A stretch of DNA of 64,000 nt from contig NC_060019.1 of the NCBI RefSeq assembly GCF_021134715.1, positions 11,050,001 through 11,114,000 of the forward strand, read 5' to 3'. The notes beneath the pieces are model-generated. The model had not been told where the DNA came from, did not search any database, and worked only from the letters and a program-made list of their open reading frames with translations. Source of the DNA: Daphnia pulex (Eukaryota; Arthropoda; Branchiopoda; Diplostraca; Daphniidae). Below are positions 62,840 through 64,000 of the stretch, piece by piece. Position 1 is the stretch's first letter, and each line of letters opens with the position of its first letter. Both the position numbers and the translations under genes were made by a program.

Positions 62840-64000
62840 GTGACTATGTTCACTCACTTGGTGACGATTGAACTGCCACAGCAGATGCCGAAGAAACAGC
62901 AAGGGGCTGCGCAAAGGGACATTGGGACTCGATTGTCCATCAAGATTTCCGGTTTAAACGGTGATATCGACATCGTTGACTCTCCAGTTAATGTGTTGTC
63001 CGCCGAGCATGACCATGCTGCGGGTCAATTTCAAGCCGTGAGACCATCTTGGTCAATCCTTTTTCTTCCACCAGTCCAGCGTTTTCTTCATGACCACGTG
63101 AAGGTACATCAAAGTATATCCTTGAGAGCACAAGAAGATTTCCATTAGCACGGGAGAACGGAGACTGTTGGCGAGGAACAACCTTTATGGTCTTTTGCAA
63201 AACATCCTTCAGAGTATCCAGCTTGAAGTCCTTGAGATCCAGTTTGCGGAAAAGACGGACGTAGGAGTCCTATTTGATAAAAATAATGAAAAATTTATCA
63301 AGCTCGGTGATTTCGGGTTGGCCAGGGAGATCCGGTCAGGCCGTTAGGCCCCATAGGCCGTCAGGCCATGGACATGGTTGGCATTGATGCACCCGAAATT
63401 GACATTTTAAACGTCCTCAACACCTTAGTGAAATAAAGCGAAAGAACACGATTTTTATTTTCCTTACTGAAAATTCACTATAAATTTTTATTTTACCTTC
63501 CAAACGAATCATGATCTTAAGAAAGATGTAATTGAATTCAAGGCTCTGGTGGCCAGATTTATCACCAGGCGGTAACGGAAGGACTTGGTCTTGATGTGGG
63601 CGACGCGGCGTCGTAATAACTGCAGTTGTGCAAGGATTCCTGGAATCAGCGTAGTTCTGTCGTAGAATAGTAAAATAATGTTCTGGTGTTTTTGTGATTC
63701 GATTTGGACTTACGCGGAAGATGGTCATCACGAAGTAAAGAACTTCTTGATTGCGTCCCAAATGACGCCAGCGATCAGCTGTGAAGCTCGAAGAAATTGG
63801 GTTGAACGCGGAACAAGGTGGAGACGGTGGCGAAAGCATTGAAGATCACGGGTAGAATAATAGACAAGAACTTGTTGTGGTTAACAGTGGCGATGGCCTG
63901 CAGAGCGGTGGACGGCGTGAGGAACGGAGCCGCTCTTGACGTGAGGAATAAGACGCTCAATGGCAGGGATCAAGCTGGTGTTACGTAGAGAGCGTGTGTG
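62840..64000 (-). pseudogene. Frame-broken vitellogenin-like (large lipid transfer protein) remnant, cut by the window edge
   Basis: Reading inward from the right edge on the minus strand, pieces look coding but change frame. The first is RNTSLIPAIERLIPHVKSGS. A shifted piece follows, ALQAIATVNHNKFLSIILPV, then RLVINLATRALNSITSFLRS ending in a stop. After an acceptor (atcaaatag, exon from about 63269) comes DSYVRLFRKLDLKDFKLDTL, with GC-rich third positions, then more fragments in alternating frames. The order suggests the helical lipovitellin N-domain followed by a later part of a large lipid transfer protein. The assignment rests on the general look of the helical repeats, not an alignment. 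A real gene with sequencing errors is the alternative. Confidence 0.4.
63247..63346 (+). pseudogene. Protein-kinase fragment containing the DFG segment
   Basis: On the plus strand a short frame reads VLFDKNNEKFIKLGDFGLAR and then stops shortly after. This matches kinase subdomains VIb-VII (end of the catalytic loop plus DFG). The HRD motif expected about ten residues upstream is missing, and there is no APE or C-lobe sequence downstream. It overlaps the opposite strand of the vitellogenin-like remnant, largely in what would be its intron. It cannot be a functional kinase as it stands. Confidence 0.5.

Overview
The window looks like nuclear DNA of an arthropod, most likely a cladoceran crustacean such as Daphnia. 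That is an inference from very short introns (mostly 60-100 bp, GT-AG), compact head-to-head and tail-to-tail gene pairs, a ciliary opsin of the arthropod pteropsin type, and GA/CT- and CAG-rich low-complexity DNA. No bacterial, plasmid, phage or CRISPR feature was seen.

Region 1 (1-8 kb) is gene-dense. It holds the 3' end of an unidentified upstream gene; CSTF3/su(f), a 3'-end pre-mRNA processing factor; GEMIN6 of the SMN complex on the opposite strand; a retinol-dehydrogenase-like SDR; and MOCS1, the first step of molybdenum cofactor synthesis. MOCS1 keeps both the MOCS1A form ending in Gly-Gly and an optional 62-nt intron whose removal fuses it to MOCS1B. A palindromic DNA transposon (8021-8304) follows.

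Region 2 (9.5-22.5 kb) has a ciliary opsin on the minus strand with an unusual W-R-C in place of the E/D-R-Y motif. After a 4.6-kb non-coding stretch come an MFS transporter, a probable SPC24 kinetochore subunit and, divergently, OGFOD3.

Region 3 (24.3-36 kb) is one long plus-strand gene for an unconventional myosin, probably class XX (Dachs-like). It has two alternative first coding exons, polyglutamine segments, a divergent ATP site and one IQ motif. Exons of a two-finger C2H2 protein lie on the minus strand at 38.0-40.8 kb.

Region 4 (41-64 kb) is gene-poor. It holds a hAT-like non-autonomous element with an 8-bp target duplication, a large fold-back palindrome, several small tandem repeats and, at the right edge, frame-broken vitellogenin-like remnants with a protein-kinase activation-segment fragment. 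Exon structures were worked out by hand from reading frames, splice dinucleotides and remembered family consensus, not by alignment or RNA data.
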